Below the pieces are notes generated by a model, which was not told the origin of the DNA, searched no databases, and was given only the letters and a program-made list of their open reading frames with translations. Position numbers and translations under genes: made by a program. From Tetragonia tetragonoides (lineage: Eukaryota; Streptophyta; Magnoliopsida; Caryophyllales; Aizoaceae), in the NCBI GenBank assembly GCA_038025085.1, contig CM076150.1, forward strand, positions 4,382,001 through 4,446,000: a stretch of DNA of 64,000 nt, read 5' to 3'. Positions 62,397-64,000 of the stretch are shown here, piece by piece. How positions within the stretch are numbered: the first letter of the stretch is position 1; each line of letters begins with the position of its first letter.

Positions 62397-64000
62397 AGGA
62401 CAAATGATAAATGAGGCATTGTCATCACCGGATCAACAATGACTTAATGCACACTCCCAAGTCTCCCCACCACCGAGCATTTTGAAGAGCCAATCATTAT
62501 GTGAGTATCACGCCCCTCCCCTCCTTTCTCTTTACTTGTTTACATGGAGGACAATATAATGTTTAAGCATGGAGGAGATTATTGATGGCATGTGGTGGTT
62601 TGTGGCTAGCTTTTGTTGGATGTGTGGTTGGTGAATTGATGGTGTTGTGATGGTTTGATGTGTTGTGGATGTGGTGATTACTCTTGTTGAATGTTTGCAT
62701 ATAGGAGCATGCTAGGTTGAATTTTTAATTTTTAACTCATTAGTTACATGACTTTGTAGAAATTATCATTTAGATTGCATTGAGCATGTTTAGGCTTGCA
62801 TATCATCTAGGTTGCATTTCAAAAAAAATAAAAAAATCAAAAAAAGAAAAAAGAAAAAAAGAGAGATGATCCCTTTCTGATAACTAGTGATGCCATTGGT
62901 CGGCATTTAACTTTGGTAGAGAAAGCTTGAGGCCTTTCGAGACACAACCCTAAGAGTTTGGCATAACTTCTTGTTCGACTTTTGTTCTCTTGGCCCTTTG
63001 TATGTAAACATTCCTCAATCACTTGATAATCTCACTTAATTCGTGAAGTAATTGGTATGATAGACATTTAAAACCGGTGAGGTCTCGAGTCTTAAAAACC
63101 GACACATCTCTTTCAGTTGTTTGTCTTTCATGAGTGTTTTGGATTCACATTGGTGGTTAATCTTCTAGAACTTGCCTTTATTGTTGGTCAAAATTGTGCT
63201 TGCACCCATTTTTTGCATTGGTAGGATGGAGGCATTCATTTGCTACTTGTTCTTAAGCTACTTTAAGCCAAAATTGCCTACCTAACGCATCATTTTATCA
63301 CTTTGGAGCCCCTTTGAGCTTATGTCTTTTTCTTGATGAACTATGTTATATGCCCTCTTTTCCCAAACACGTTTTCCCTTTCCTGAGTCTAAGACTAGTG
63401 TAACTTGTCTCTCTCAATGGGTTGAGTATTAAATTGTGAAATGGAGTAAAAGATGAGCATGGGGGTGCTTTTGGTAAAGAATGGAGGGATGATGGTTAAC
63501 TTTGAGCATGAATAAGCTCTTCAAAAAAAAAAAAAAAAGAGTCAAATGAACCTTCTAGAGGTAGAAGAAGGGCTTATATCTCATTTAATCAAAATTATCT
63601 TGCCCCGCTACTTCTAATGTTAGATTTTGTTAGTGTTGTGAAAAAGGTTGGTTTAATGGTTGATATATAAGGTTGGAATTGGTGTTTTTGATTTGTGGAG
63701 ATGTTTTTGCACCCTCTTGATCTTTCGCGAGAACTGAGAAGATGTTTGTATTTTCACTAAGTCTTTTTGACTCTAAGCCCACATCCCAAATGTATCCACA
63801 CATTACCCTAAGCCTCATTACAACCCAAAAGTCCTCCCGATCTTTGCATGTGGAGTTGTCATCTAACGGTAGAGATTTTAGAAGATAGGCAAGCTTATGG
63901 TAAGATACCACCAATGTTTGAATCTTGAGTGTCAATTGATTGTCTTCCCCAAACACATTTGAGTTTGAGTGATCCACACTTCCTAAAGTGAGGGTCTATC
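62397..64000 (+). other. Non-coding interior of the LTR element
   Basis: No pol domains. It contains catggaggacaatataatg (62543) followed by a ggaggag purine tract, the kind of sequence found before the 3' part of plant gypsy elements. A-rich tracts occur at 62822-62862 and 63523-63538. Minus frames at 63630-63977 have no domain. The 3' LTR must lie beyond the window. Confidence 0.45.

Overview
This window is plant nuclear DNA. Its genes have many small GT-AG exons, long AT-rich introns and dispersed retroelements. The protein sequences fit a dicot; I could not resolve the family. Four host genes are supported, and I rebuilt the exons of three by eye.

Layout: (1) 1-6000, plus strand: the 3' part of a plant casein kinase 1-like gene (CKL1/CKL2 type). 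Twelve exons are visible and the N-terminal exon(s) lie left of the window. (2) 6000-11800: repeat-rich intergenic DNA with a four-copy ~313-bp tandem array, a duplicated ~190-bp segment, hAT-like and SINE remnants, and an imperfect 44-bp inverted repeat. (3) 11820-12185, minus: a small DUF3511 gene. (4) 13900-28300, minus: a complete 16-exon DGAT1 gene (diacylglycerol O-acyltransferase 1, 526 aa) whose introns hold LINE, MITE and Copia-LTR fragments. (5) 28600-36000: intergenic DNA with two abutting SINEs, tandem repeats, LTR-like sequence and a DNA-transposon-like segment. (6) 36000-49500, minus: a complete 13-exon WD40 gene, THO6/DWA1 (370 aa), with a probable Helitron, LINE debris, an exon-fragment duplication and a strong hairpin in its introns. 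(7) 49600-64000: transposon territory with Helitron termini, two hAT-type MITEs with target duplications, a decayed BAH-like fragment, a SINE, a decayed Ty3/gypsy gag, and the 5' part of a pol-less LTR element with a tRNA-Asp-type primer site and a tandemly duplicated LTR segment.

The host genes are functionally unrelated: a Ser/Thr kinase, a protein of unknown function, the committed step of triacylglycerol synthesis in the ER, and an mRNA-export/DDB1-adaptor WD40 protein. There is no sign of an operon or biosynthetic cluster. The unusual content is the layering of insertions. Several mobile elements can be dated relative to one another from target-site duplications: a LINE inside a Stowaway-like MITE inside DGAT1 intron 9, one SINE next to another with joined target duplications, and a hAT MITE inside a Helitron-like block. 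I found no convincing novel multi-gene system.
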